Source: an uncultured Bacilli bacterium (GTDB lineage Bacteria; Bacillota_I; Bacilli_A; RF39; UBA660). Taken from it: a stretch of DNA of 6,052 nucleotides. Below, piece by piece: positions 1 to 6,052 of the stretch. The stretch lies in contig CALVKC010000071.1 of the NCBI GenBank assembly GCA_944332505.1, forward strand, positions 1 to 6,052. The letters run 5' to 3'. Under the pieces are notes generated by a model. The model was given only the letters and a program-made list of their open reading frames with translations, was not told where the DNA came from and did not search any database. The position numbers and the translations under genes are program-made. Numbering within the stretch: the stretch's first letter is position 1; each line of letters begins with the position of its first letter.

Positions 1-242
1 TTTGGTATGGTTCTTTTCCTATGCCTTTGGTATCATTATTAGAAAGACTTGATTTTAATGATAAAATTATAAAACCTTTTGTTACTCATGAAGGAAGTAA
101 ACAAGCTAATTCTATTAATGACTTAAACGAACTATGTAAAGGTGCAACTATAATGGATGCTTTAGTTATTAAGGGAAGCGATGTTTTAAATACTGATGAT
201 ATTATAAGTAATTGGATAAATGTAAGTGGTGAAAATGAATAA
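1..242 (+). CDS. Flavodoxin, C-terminal part (5'-truncated by window edge)
   Basis: The reading frame is open from base 3 and gives 79 residues up to a TAA at 240-242; the N-terminal half, with the FMN phosphate-binding loop, lies before the window. The visible part begins with WYGSFPMPL, followed by a DF-x-DK-x-IKPFVTHEGS stretch and a late segment around CKGATIMDALVIKG. This order matches the flavodoxin_4-type family: the 'PIWWG..P' flavin-contacting loop, then 'F(S)GK.I.PF.T.gGS', then a closing strand and helix. Flavodoxins are small cytoplasmic FMN proteins carrying one or two electrons. The ATG at 21 is internal, because the family-conserved WYG lies in frame before it. The gene runs into the next with an 8-base overlap, so the two are probably translated together. 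Family assignment is fairly secure; the redox partner is inferred only from the neighbour. Confidence 0.82.
   Translation, partial: WYGSFPMPLVSLLERLDFNDKIIKPFVTHEGSKQANSINDLNELCKGATIMDALVIKGSDVLNTDDIISNWINVSGENE
228..234 (+). promoter_or_regulatory. Ribosome binding site deciding the start of the GltD-like gene
   Basis: GGTG at 228-231 is followed by AAA and the ATG at 235. It lies inside the last codons of the flavodoxin gene. In-frame GTG codons at 226 and 229 fall within this purine-rich element and have no comparable site before them, so ATG 235 is preferred. Confidence 0.55.
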
Positions 243-1488
243 AGAAATAGAAATTTTAAATGAAGCAAACTTTTGCATCCATTGTTTAGCTAAGCCCTGT
301 CAAGAAGGGTGTCCATTAAATAATGACACTGAAGGATTTATAGATTTAATAAGAGAAAAGAAATATAAAGATGCTTATGATTTATTGTTAGAAACAACAG
401 TATTACCTTCGGTTTGTGGACGAGTTTGTCCTCATGAAAATCAATGTGAAGGAAAATGTGTTAAGAAAATTGCTTCAAGATCGGTGAAAATTGGTATGTT
501 AGAAGCTTTTATTGGGGATCAAGCAATTGAAAATAATTGGTCAATAAAAAGTAATATTGTTGATAAAGATAAAAAGGTTGCTGTAGTTGGAGGTGGACCA
601 TCAGGACTTTCCTGTGCGGCTTTTTTAAGAAAAAAAGGTTATAAAGTTACTATTTTTGAAAAATATAACTCTTTAGGTGGATTACTTTCATATGGTATAC
701 CTGATTTTAGATTAGATAAAAATATTTTGAAACAAACAATAAATAATATTTTAAATATGGGTATAGAAGTAAAATATAATAAATGTTTAGGTATAGATTT
801 TACTTTAGATGATTTAAAAAATAATTATGATGCTATATTCTTAGGAATAGGTACTAATATTTCTAAAAAATTAAATATTTCAGGAGAAAATTTAAATGGT
901 GTATATGGGGGAAATGAATTATTAGAGCATAAGAACTATCCAGATTTTACTAATAAAAAAGTTGTAATATATGGTTGTGGAAATGTTGCAATGGATTTAT
1001 CAAGAACAATTATAAGAATGAATGCGAGCGAAGTATATGTAATATATCGTAGAGATGAAAATAATGCTCCAGCTTTAAAAAGTGAAATCGAAAATGCCAA
1101 AAGTGAAGGAGTTAAATTCATTTTTTTAAGTAGTATTGTTGCAATAAAAGGTACTGATAAAGTAGAAAGCATCGAATTAATTAAAAATGAATTAGTTAAT
1201 GATGATGATAATGTAGGTATTAAAAGTATTATAAATAGTAATTATGAAATAAATTGTGATTATGTTATTAAAGCAATAGGTTCTATGCCTGATTTAAATT
1301 TAGTTAATTCTTTAAATTTAGATTTACTAGATAATGGTAAAATTAAAATTAATAATTTTCAAACCAGTGATGAAAAAGTATTTGCAGGTGGAGATGTTGC
1401 AGGTATTAAAAGTACTGTTGCATTTGCTGCTAGATCAGGGATTGATGCAGCAGAAAGTATCAATAAATATTTAGAAGGGAAGAATTAA
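235..1488 (+). CDS. GltD-like FAD/NAD(P)-dependent Fe-S oxidoreductase (stand-alone)
   Basis: A 417-residue cytoplasmic flavoprotein of the glutamate synthase small subunit family (also NfnB and PreT). Seen in order: an N-terminal iron-sulfur domain with eight Cys, C14, C17, C22, C26 and then CGRVCPHENQCEGKC (C61, C65, C71, C75), as in two [4Fe-4S] clusters; an FAD Rossmann motif GGGPSG at 119-124; a GGLLSYGIPDFRLDK segment at 148-162; an NAD(P) motif GCGNVAMD at 247-254 with YRR at 271-273; and the FAD-closing FAGGD at 383-387. Family members move electrons between NAD(P)H and a partner. No glutamate synthase large subunit is nearby, and at 417 residues the protein is shorter than typical GltD (about 470), so the gltD name is withheld. 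The 8-base overlap with the flavodoxin gene suggests flavodoxin as electron partner; this is an inference. The fold call is secure, the substrate is not. Confidence 0.9.
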   Translation: MNKEIEILNEANFCIHCLAKPCQEGCPLNNDTEGFIDLIREKKYKDAYDLLLETTVLPSVCGRVCPHENQCEGKCVKKIASRSVKIGMLEAFIGDQAIENNWSIKSNIVDKDKKVAVVGGGPSGLSCAAFLRKKGYKVTIFEKYNSLGGLLSYGIPDFRLDKNILKQTINNILNMGIEVKYNKCLGIDFTLDDLKNNYDAIFLGIGTNISKKLNISGENLNGVYGGNELLEHKNYPDFTNKKVVIYGCGNVAMDLSRTIIRMNASEVYVIYRRDENNAPALKSEIENAKSEGVKFIFLSSIVAIKGTDKVESIELIKNELVNDDDNVGIKSIINSNYEINCDYVIKAIGSMPDLNLVNSLNLDLLDNGKIKINNFQTSDEKVFAGGDVAGIKSTVAFAARSGIDAAESINKYLEGKN

Positions 1489-1490
1489 TA

Positions 1491-2123
1491 ATGTTAGATA
1501 ATGTAAAATTTGTAAAACATAGTTCTATTAAAATTTGTGATAATTTAGTTATTTATTTTGATCCATTTAAAATAGATAAATTTTATAATGATGCTGATAT
1601 AATTTTTATTACCCATAATCATTATGATCATTATTCGGAAGAAGATATTAAAAAAGTAATGAAAGATGATAGTTTTATCGTAATACCTTATGATTTAGAA
1701 GAAAACGTTTTAAATTTAGGTTTTAAAATAAATAATGTTATCATGGTAAAACCTAACAAACAATATGAAGTTTTAAATATAGTATTTAATACTATTCCCG
1801 CATATAACATAGATAAAAATTTTCATTTAAGAAGTTATGATTGGATAGGTTATATTATCAATATAAATAATTTTACTTATTATATTGCTGGTGATACTGA
1901 TAAAACACCTGAAAATAGTAGTGTTGTATGTGATGTTGCATTTGTTCCTATCGGAGGAACTTATACAATGAATTATTTAGAAGCTGCAGAGTTAATAAAT
2001 GAAATTAAACCAAAAATGGTTGTGCCAATTCATTATGGAGTAATTGTTGGTTCAAGAGAAGATGCTATTAAATTTAAAAATTTAATTAATAAAGATATAA
2101 TATGTAAGATATATGATAATTAA
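1491..2123 (+). CDS. Metallo-beta-lactamase-fold hydrolase (UlaG/UPF0173-like branch)
   Basis: A 210-residue soluble protein. It shows the metal-binding HNHYDH at 42-47 (HxHxDH), an early KHSS at 9-12 and DP at 24-25 as in UlaG-like enzymes, GDTD at 134-137 carrying the bridging Asp, PIGGTYTMN at 153-161, and a terminal PIHYG with His181. These cover motifs 1, 2, 4 and 5 of the MBL fold. At the place of the usual third-motif His there is IPAYN (102-106), so one zinc ligand may be missing or supplied differently. Members are di-metal hydrolases of phosphoesters, lactones or similar compounds; no substrate can be named. The start has AAGGGA at 1475-1480, and the gene begins only 2 bases after the oxidoreductase stop, so it belongs to the same operon. 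Confidence 0.85.
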   Translation: MLDNVKFVKHSSIKICDNLVIYFDPFKIDKFYNDADIIFITHNHYDHYSEEDIKKVMKDDSFIVIPYDLEENVLNLGFKINNVIMVKPNKQYEVLNIVFNTIPAYNIDKNFHLRSYDWIGYIININNFTYYIAGDTDKTPENSSVVCDVAFVPIGGTYTMNYLEAAELINEIKPKMVVPIHYGVIVGSREDAIKFKNLINKDIICKIYDN

Positions 2124-2131
2124 AAAGGTGG
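2124..2131 (+). promoter_or_regulatory. Strong ribosome binding site for a TTG start
   Basis: AAAGGTGG sits 7 bases before TTG 2139, just after the stop of the hydrolase gene. It is the reason to accept the non-ATG start: the next in-frame Met is about 36 codons in, beyond the conserved His of the HD domain. Confidence 0.6.
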
Positions 2132-2138
2132 AATTAAT

Positions 2139-2855
2139 TTGAATAAAATTGATTTAGAAAAAGTAAAAAATGAAGTATTTGAAATCTTAAAAAATGATGA
2201 TACTGGTCATGATATTAATCATATAAATAGAGTACTTAATTTAGCAATGAAATTTCAAAAAAATACTGATGCTAATAGTGATATAGTTGCTTTAATTGCT
2301 TTATTACACGATGTTGATGATTATAAACTTTTTGGAGAATCTAATGCAAATAATTTAACTAATGCTAAAAAAATATTGCATAAATATAAAATAAGTAAGA
2401 ATTATGAAAAACAAGTTTTAAAAGGTCTATCGGAGATAGGTTTTAGTAAAAGAATGCAAGGTATAGTTCCTTGCACTATAGAAAGTAAAATTGTATCTGA
2501 TGCTGATATGTGTGATCTTTTGGGAGTTAATGGTATATTAAGAACTTATAATTATAGTAAAAAATATAATCAACCTTTTTTTGATAAAAATGTATTTCCT
2601 AATATAAATATTACTAGTGAAGAATATAAGCAAAATTGTTCTAATAGTGTTTGTCATATATTTGAAAAAGTTTTGAAATTAAAGTATTTAATGTTGACTC
2701 CTGAAGGAAAAAAAGAAGCTAATAAAAGATATCAATTTATTGTTAATTTTTTATATACCTTATTTGAAGAAGAAGGGGCAATAGATTGGATAAATTATTT
2801 AAATGAATATTTAGAAAATTTAAAAAAAATTAATTATGAATTATCCACTCAATAA
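2139..2855 (+). CDS. HD-domain phosphohydrolase, YedJ-like
   Basis: A 238-residue soluble, all-helical protein starting at TTG. The HD superfamily residues are in place: His28 in GHDINHINRV, the His57-Asp58 pair in ALLHDVDDYK, and Asp121 in IVSDADMCD. The pattern GHD..H..RV, ALLHD..D.K, K.V.DAD..D..G..GI.RT and the late 'LMLTPEGKKEANKRYQFI' region match the YedJ/YpgQ group, reported as metal-dependent nucleotide or pyrophosphate hydrolases; the substrate here is unknown. It is the last gene of the + strand operon, 15 bases after the previous stop. Its last 26 bases overlap the tail of the opposite-strand Cys-rich gene. The C-terminus after about residue 210 is acidic and Asn/Leu-rich with no recognised role. 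Confidence 0.85.
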   Translation: MNKIDLEKVKNEVFEILKNDDTGHDINHINRVLNLAMKFQKNTDANSDIVALIALLHDVDDYKLFGESNANNLTNAKKILHKYKISKNYEKQVLKGLSEIGFSKRMQGIVPCTIESKIVSDADMCDLLGVNGILRTYNYSKKYNQPFFDKNVFPNINITSEEYKQNCSNSVCHIFEKVLKLKYLMLTPEGKKEANKRYQFIVNFLYTLFEEEGAIDWINYLNEYLENLKKINYELSTQ

Positions 2856-2866
2856 TTAATTTTTTT
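2823..2866. terminator. Possible bidirectional terminator between convergent genes
   Basis: AAAAAAATTAATTAT at 2823-2837 is the exact reverse complement of ATAATTAATTTTTTT at 2852-2866, giving a 15-bp perfect stem with a 14-base loop. Either strand would end in a run of seven U. Both convergent stop codons (TAA at 2853-2855 on +, TAA at 2832-2830 on -) fall inside it. The stem contains no G-C pair, so it is weaker than a classical intrinsic terminator, but placement and symmetry are what a shared terminator would show. Confidence 0.5.
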
Positions 2867-3528
2867 ATTTCATAATATTCATCTTCTTCAAATTGCATAT
2901 TACATATACAAAATCTTTTTGCTGCTATATGGCTACAAAATATACATTCATATAAATTAAAGCAGTCTTGGATAAATAAAGAATTACTTATTTTATCAGA
3001 ACATATAACATTATAACTATTACTACAGTTAATTGAATCATCAGTTCTAATGCAAAAGTTACAATTGCTAGATCTTTGTGATGCTAATAAGAATTCACTA
3101 TTTGCACATGAATCACAAAATATTAAGTTTTTTGAATCATTGCAACTTGTGCAACGATATACATTTTCACATCGATAAATAGTATCGCTTTTTATAACAT
3201 TTATTGAATCATTTACTCTTTCAGTTGTAGTTAAATTAATAGTATTCCAAATGTCAATTAATTCTTTTAAGTTATTAATTTCTTGCTTAGGTAACATCCA
3301 TCCTTTTTCATTGTCAATTTTTTGCATGTTTTCTTTTGTAATAAACTTGTTGCTACTAATTGAATCTGCCCAAGTAATTTCATTTGTAGTAGAATCATTA
3401 ACTTGTTTTGGTAATTTAATGTCAAAAGCAAATTTTTCTAATATTTCATTTAATGGGAAATTATTTTTTGCAGAAAATGTAGCCATAAATATCTTATTAA
3501 CTATTTCTAATGCAATATTATCATTCAT
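2830..3528 (-). CDS. Cys/Ser-rich tripeptide-periodic repeat protein, function unknown
   Basis: A 232-residue protein with no signal peptide or membrane segment. Residues 1-95 have no Cys and look like an ordinary globular domain with GWMLPKQE at 76-83. From about 99 to 201, almost every third residue is C, S, V, L, I or T (V105, S108, V111, S114, I117, C120, V123, C126, C129, S132, L135, C138, C141, S144, L147 and on), partly as a CxxCxxSxxL 12-residue unit. There are 14 Cys, all between 120 and 209. It ends with RFCICNMQFEEDEYYEIKK, resembling the 'YCI.N.qy.kEEYe' close of Cys-rich proteins remembered from candidate-phyla genomes (recollection, not searched). The regularity suggests a narrow solenoid; a metal-binding or redox role is possible. 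Its ATG overlaps the ATPase stop by 8 bases (ATGAATGA), with AAAGGAG at 3544-3538, so the two are probably co-translated. Confidence 0.75.
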   Translation of the reverse strand: MNDNIALEIVNKIFMATFSAKNNFPLNEILEKFAFDIKLPKQVNDSTTNEITWADSISSNKFITKENMQKIDNEKGWMLPKQEINNLKELIDIWNTINLTTTERVNDSINVIKSDTIYRCENVYRCTSCNDSKNLIFCDSCANSEFLLASQRSSNCNFCIRTDDSINCSNSYNVICSDKISNSLFIQDCFNLYECIFCSHIAAKRFCICNMQFEEDEYYEIKKLIIEWIIHN

Positions 3529-5371
3529 TGTTATTAACTCCTTTCTTATTTGTTGAATTTTGAATTAATATATCTTTTAAACTAATGTTACTAATTTGAA
3601 AATTAGTTTTAGTTTTTTTGTTAAAAAATTTATTAGTTATTTCTTTAGGTTTTTGCTCATTTATTCTTGGAATACTAGAAAAATCTATTGTCTTAGACTT
3701 AAATGCTGGTATTAATAGATTATGAGCACTTATTCTTGTAATACATTCTCGATCGTTTAATTCAGTTAGTAATTTTATTTTTGTTTCTTTTGTATCATCC
3801 GAAGGTATTTTCATATTAAAATTGTCTACTAAAAGAGTTGCATCTAATTTTGATACCCTAAATATATAATAATTTATTACATTGGCAAATATGGCGTTTT
3901 TTAAATCTTCATTTATTTGATTAAAATATTGTCCTGCCAGAATTAATGAAAGATTGTATTTTCTAGATTCTGACAAATATTTAGTTAATATAGGGTTTTC
4001 AATAATTGATACCTCATCAATAATAAATATAATATGTTCATCAATATTCTTACTTTGAATGATATTTAATAATTGTTGCATTATTAATCCGGAGATTGTT
4101 TTGGTTATTTTGTTACCAAATTTAGTTCTATCTAATGAGAATAATGTTAAAAAGTTATTTTTAATCGTATCTTCTAAATTATTTTTATTATTATCTAAAT
4201 TGAATACCGGCAACATTTCCATCTCATCAATAAAACTAATTATTGGTGATATAGCTTCATTGTATGATCTTGTTCTTAATTCATTAAAATCAGTTAAGAA
4301 AAATTCTTCAACACTTATTGGAAGATTGCTTTTATAATCTTGTAATAATTTATTACGATATTCTAAGTTTAATAATAGTTTTCTTAAACTATTAAAATTG
4401 AAGTTTTGTGATGCCAGTAATAAATGAATTGAATAACGTAATACTCTTTCTATTTTAGAATTATATTCATCACTTATTAATGATTTAAATAAGTCTAATA
4501 AAACTTCTGTGTTTGAAATAATATTGCTATCGTTATTTATAAATAAATCAATAGTGTTTGTATCAGTATTAAAATCAATTACTTTTCCTAAGCCCCCAAT
4601 ATCATTTTCTAATGCTGCATGAGGGTCAATTACTACTACTTTGTAATTTTTATTTAAATAATTATTCTTAGCTATATTTTTTATTAATGAACTTATAAAT
4701 TTTGATTTTCCACTTCCAGATGAACCAATTATTATTGAATGCTTATCAAAATCAAAGTTTGTTTGGCTTAAATAGAAATCTCCTTGAATGTATGGAAATG
4801 TATCTATTTTTAATAAAGCGTTTTGTATATCAGTATTAAATAGATGTAAGGATTTACTAATATCTAAATATTTTGGTGATTTTTTATAAAAATATCTTTT
4901 GTTACCATCAAAATCAATTGCTAAGATATTATTAGGTATGGTAATTAATATATTGTATTTAATTATTTTATTGTTTTTCCTAATATAATAGTAAGCGTTT
5001 GATTTGATTTTATCTTCAAATAGTTTAAGGAAGTTTATTTCTAAATAAAATAGATCACCTTTATCTTTAACTTCATAATGATTTACTAAATCTATGAAAT
5101 TGCTTTCTAATTTTGGAATAGTTAAACTATAATAATTATATTTAGGTTTACTAATATCACCCACTGGTTTAATTAAAAATGAGTCTAAATTATTTATTGT
5201 TGCTGGTAAATTGCATTTAGTTTTAAGATAATATCTTATTTCATTTAAATTTTTATATATTATTATAGACCATTTTTTTAGAGTACCATTATAATTGGAA
5301 ATCATTTTAATGAATTTACTCCAATCATCTTTAGAAATATTTTTTTTATTTAAATATATTTCATATGTCAT
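3521..5371 (-). CDS. TraG/VirD4-HerA-type P-loop ATPase (FtsK-HerA superfamily)
   Basis: A 616-residue protein taken from ATG 5371; GTG 5380 is in frame but is part of the ribosome binding site. Residues 1-200 form an N-terminal region with no recognised motif and no membrane helix. The ATPase domain follows: Walker A GSSGSGKS at 216-223, a VVVIDPHAALE strand at 245-255 (the 'DPHG.L' position of TraG/HerA relatives), Walker B IIFIIDE at 447-453, an SRK (469-471) at the usual Arg-finger place, and GQYFNQI (480-486) followed by NVINYYIFRVS, as in coupling-protein C-terminal regions. Relatives are hexameric pumps moving DNA or proteins: conjugative coupling proteins, and HerA in DNA end processing and defence. 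Lack of a membrane anchor and of any relaxase, VirB-like or NurA gene here leaves the role open. The gene ends in TGA followed at once by TAA, overlapping the Cys-rich gene by 8 bases. Confidence 0.85.
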   Translation of the reverse strand: MTYEIYLNKKNISKDDWSKFIKMISNYNGTLKKWSIIIYKNLNEIRYYLKTKCNLPATINNLDSFLIKPVGDISKPKYNYYSLTIPKLESNFIDLVNHYEVKDKGDLFYLEINFLKLFEDKIKSNAYYYIRKNNKIIKYNILITIPNNILAIDFDGNKRYFYKKSPKYLDISKSLHLFNTDIQNALLKIDTFPYIQGDFYLSQTNFDFDKHSIIIGSSGSGKSKFISSLIKNIAKNNYLNKNYKVVVIDPHAALENDIGGLGKVIDFNTDTNTIDLFINNDSNIISNTEVLLDLFKSLISDEYNSKIERVLRYSIHLLLASQNFNFNSLRKLLLNLEYRNKLLQDYKSNLPISVEEFFLTDFNELRTRSYNEAISPIISFIDEMEMLPVFNLDNNKNNLEDTIKNNFLTLFSLDRTKFGNKITKTISGLIMQQLLNIIQSKNIDEHIIFIIDEVSIIENPILTKYLSESRKYNLSLILAGQYFNQINEDLKNAIFANVINYYIFRVSKLDATLLVDNFNMKIPSDDTKETKIKLLTELNDRECITRISAHNLLIPAFKSKTIDFSSIPRINEQKPKEITNKFFNKKTKTNFQISNISLKDILIQNSTNKKGVNNNE

Positions 5372-5377
5372 TTTTTT

Positions 5378-5385
5378 CACCCCTT
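5378..5385 (-). promoter_or_regulatory. Ribosome binding site deciding the ATPase start
   Basis: On the - strand AAGGGGTG is followed by six A and ATG 5371. Its last three bases are the in-frame GTG that would give three more residues, so the GTG is more likely part of the Shine-Dalgarno sequence than a start. Confidence 0.6.
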
Positions 5386-5391
5386 GAAAAC

Positions 5392-5397
5392 ATTATA
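5392..5397 (-). promoter_or_regulatory. Candidate -10 box of the ATPase/Cys-rich transcription unit
   Basis: A perfect TATAAT on the - strand lies between the terminator of the regulator gene and the ATPase start. No good -35 box stands at 16-18 bases before it; the stretch there is the T-run of the terminator. A start about 7 bases after it would fall at about 5385, the first base of the ribosome binding site, giving a very short leader. The low-GC background makes TATAAT by chance likely, so this is only a candidate. Confidence 0.35.
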
Positions 5398-5410
5398 GAC
5401 TATATAGAAA

Positions 5411-5448
5411 TAAAAAAACTGACTTTTTAATAAATAAATTTGTCAGTT
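5411..5448 (-). terminator. Intrinsic terminator of the AraC-family gene
   Basis: On the - strand, AACTGAC (5448-5442) and GTCAGTT (5423-5417) form a 7-bp stem with three G-C pairs and an 18-base A/T loop, followed directly by a T-run (5418-5412). The stem begins on the last bases of the regulator's TAA. The strand with the T-run after the hairpin is the one the regulator is transcribed from, so it should separate that gene from the ATPase unit. Confidence 0.7.
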
Positions 5449-6052
5449 AGTAAATTGCTATTAAAAATTCTGTAATGTTATCATGATAGTATTCTAATTC
5501 CGGTAGTTTCTTTAAATTAAATTGACAAGATGGTAAAAATTCTTTGTAAAACTTTTGTGATATTTCTCTTATGTCTTTGGAATTTTGAGAATTAATGGTA
5601 AATTTTAACCATTTGCTTTTAGGAATATTAATATTTTCAAATTCTTTTATTTTAAAATCATATAAACAGTAGTATTTTTGAACTTGCTCTCTAATATCAT
5701 CATAAGTAATCATTCCATATTTTATTTCCCCATATTTTTTTATATATGTTTTTTCAATTTTACTAAAAAATGCCGGAGCATCATACTCAATTTTTTGATT
5801 GCTTGTTTTTATTCCTAAACCATATAAATCTAATTCATTTAAAGTAATTATTTCATAATTTAATTCAGTTGTAATATTTATTGTTTCATCAAAGGTAATC
5901 ATAGGAAATATTTTTAATTTAGTATTTTTATTTACTTGACTCGGTTTAACTCCATGAAATTTTTCAAATGCTCTGGAAAACGAAGTTGCATTATCATATT
6001 GATATTTTAATGCTAAATCTATTATTTTAGTATTGTTTTCATATAAATCAAA
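5447..6052 (-). CDS. AraC-family regulator with GyrI-like effector domain (5'-truncated)
   Basis: The frame is open from base 6052 and gives 201 residues to the TAA at 5449-5447; the true start lies beyond the window. The first about 42 residues are the second helix-turn-helix of an AraC DNA-binding domain: IIDLALKYQYDNATSFSR then AFEKFHGVKPSQV, the standard 'A...Gy.d.s.FsraFkk..G.sP..y' pattern. After the linker NKNTKLKIFP, residues from about 52 to 201 fit a GyrI-like (AraC effector-binding) domain, which binds small ligands such as drugs in Rob/BmrR relatives. An ATG at 5902 is internal, since the DNA-binding domain is in frame ahead of it. It is a cytoplasmic transcription regulator; target and ligand are unknown. 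It lies on the same strand just before the ATPase unit, but a terminator lies between, so control of that unit is only a possibility. Confidence 0.87.
   Translation of the reverse strand, partial: FDLYENNTKIIDLALKYQYDNATSFSRAFEKFHGVKPSQVNKNTKLKIFPMITFDETINITTELNYEIITLNELDLYGLGIKTSNQKIEYDAPAFFSKIEKTYIKKYGEIKYGMITYDDIREQVQKYYCLYDFKIKEFENINIPKSKWLKFTINSQNSKDIREISQKFYKEFLPSCQFNLKKLPELEYYHDNITEFLIAIY

Noticed and set aside
86..268. A 60-codon open frame on the - strand across the flavodoxin/oxidoreductase junction
   Set aside because: It overlaps two coding genes on the other strand and has no supporting features.
936..1172. A 78-codon open frame on the - strand inside the oxidoreductase gene
   Set aside because: It is antisense to the NAD(P)-binding region, whose motifs are clear on the + strand; no domain is seen.
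3521..3523. Mycoplasma-type code in which TGA means Trp, suggested by the very high A+T
   Set aside because: All genes use TGG for Trp and none has an internal TGA. The single terminal TGA is followed directly by TAA, so it does not decide the matter alone, but the absence of TGA elsewhere favours the standard code.
3251..3556. A 101-codon open frame on the + strand, opposite the Cys-rich gene and ATPase end
   Set aside because: It is antisense to two well-supported genes, has hydrophobic low-complexity translation typical of the complement of A/T-rich coding DNA, and shows no recognisable domain.
4059..4337. A 92-codon open frame on the + strand inside the ATPase gene
   Set aside because: It lies wholly opposite the conserved ATPase domain; the translation is Leu/Ile/Ser-rich with no motif.
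2830..5371. The ATPase as evidence for an integrated conjugative element
   Set aside because: No relaxase, VirB4/VirB6-like, integrase gene or flanking direct repeat is visible within the window, and the ATPase has no membrane anchor. The idea remains open outside the window but cannot be supported here.
5447..5902. A free-standing 151-residue GyrI-like protein starting at ATG 5902
   Set aside because: The same frame continues upstream to the window edge with a clear AraC helix-turn-helix, so the ATG is internal to a longer regulator.

Overview
The window is very A+T-rich, coding-dense bacterial DNA. Trp is written TGG throughout, no long gene contains an in-frame TGA, and ribosome binding sites are purine-rich (AAAGGTGG, AAGGGGTG, AAAGGAG). 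This fits a low-GC Bacillota or Acholeplasma/Erysipelotrichia-like bacterium using the standard bacterial code rather than the Mycoplasma code. That placement is an inference from composition and gene style; no marker gene is present.

Left part, + strand (1-2855): a tightly packed operon whose promoter lies before the window. It holds the C-terminal 79 residues of a flavodoxin, a stand-alone GltD-type FAD/NAD(P)/iron-sulfur oxidoreductase (start overlaps the flavodoxin stop by 8 bases), a metallo-beta-lactamase-fold hydrolase (2-base gap) and a YedJ-like HD-domain phosphohydrolase starting at TTG (15-base gap). The first two look like an electron-transfer pair. The last two are general hydrolases with unknown substrates.

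Right part, - strand (6052 down to 2830): the 5'-truncated end of an AraC-family regulator with a GyrI-like effector domain, closed by an intrinsic terminator. About 60 bases later comes a two-gene unit: a 616-residue soluble ATPase of the TraG/VirD4-HerA (FtsK-HerA superfamily) type, whose TGA stop overlaps the start of a 232-residue protein by 8 bases. The second half of that small protein is a striking three-residue-period repeat in which nearly every third residue is Cys, Ser, Val, Leu, Ile or Thr, with 14 cysteines. This pair has no conjugation genes, relaxase or nuclease beside it in the window, and it is the most interesting object here.

The two halves converge: the HD-protein gene and the Cys-rich-protein gene overlap tail to tail by 26 bases, inside a 15-bp perfect A/T-only inverted repeat that could act as a terminator in both directions. 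Apart from about 60 bases at 5381-5446 there is no non-coding DNA. No RNA genes, insertion sequences, CRISPR arrays or attachment sites were seen.
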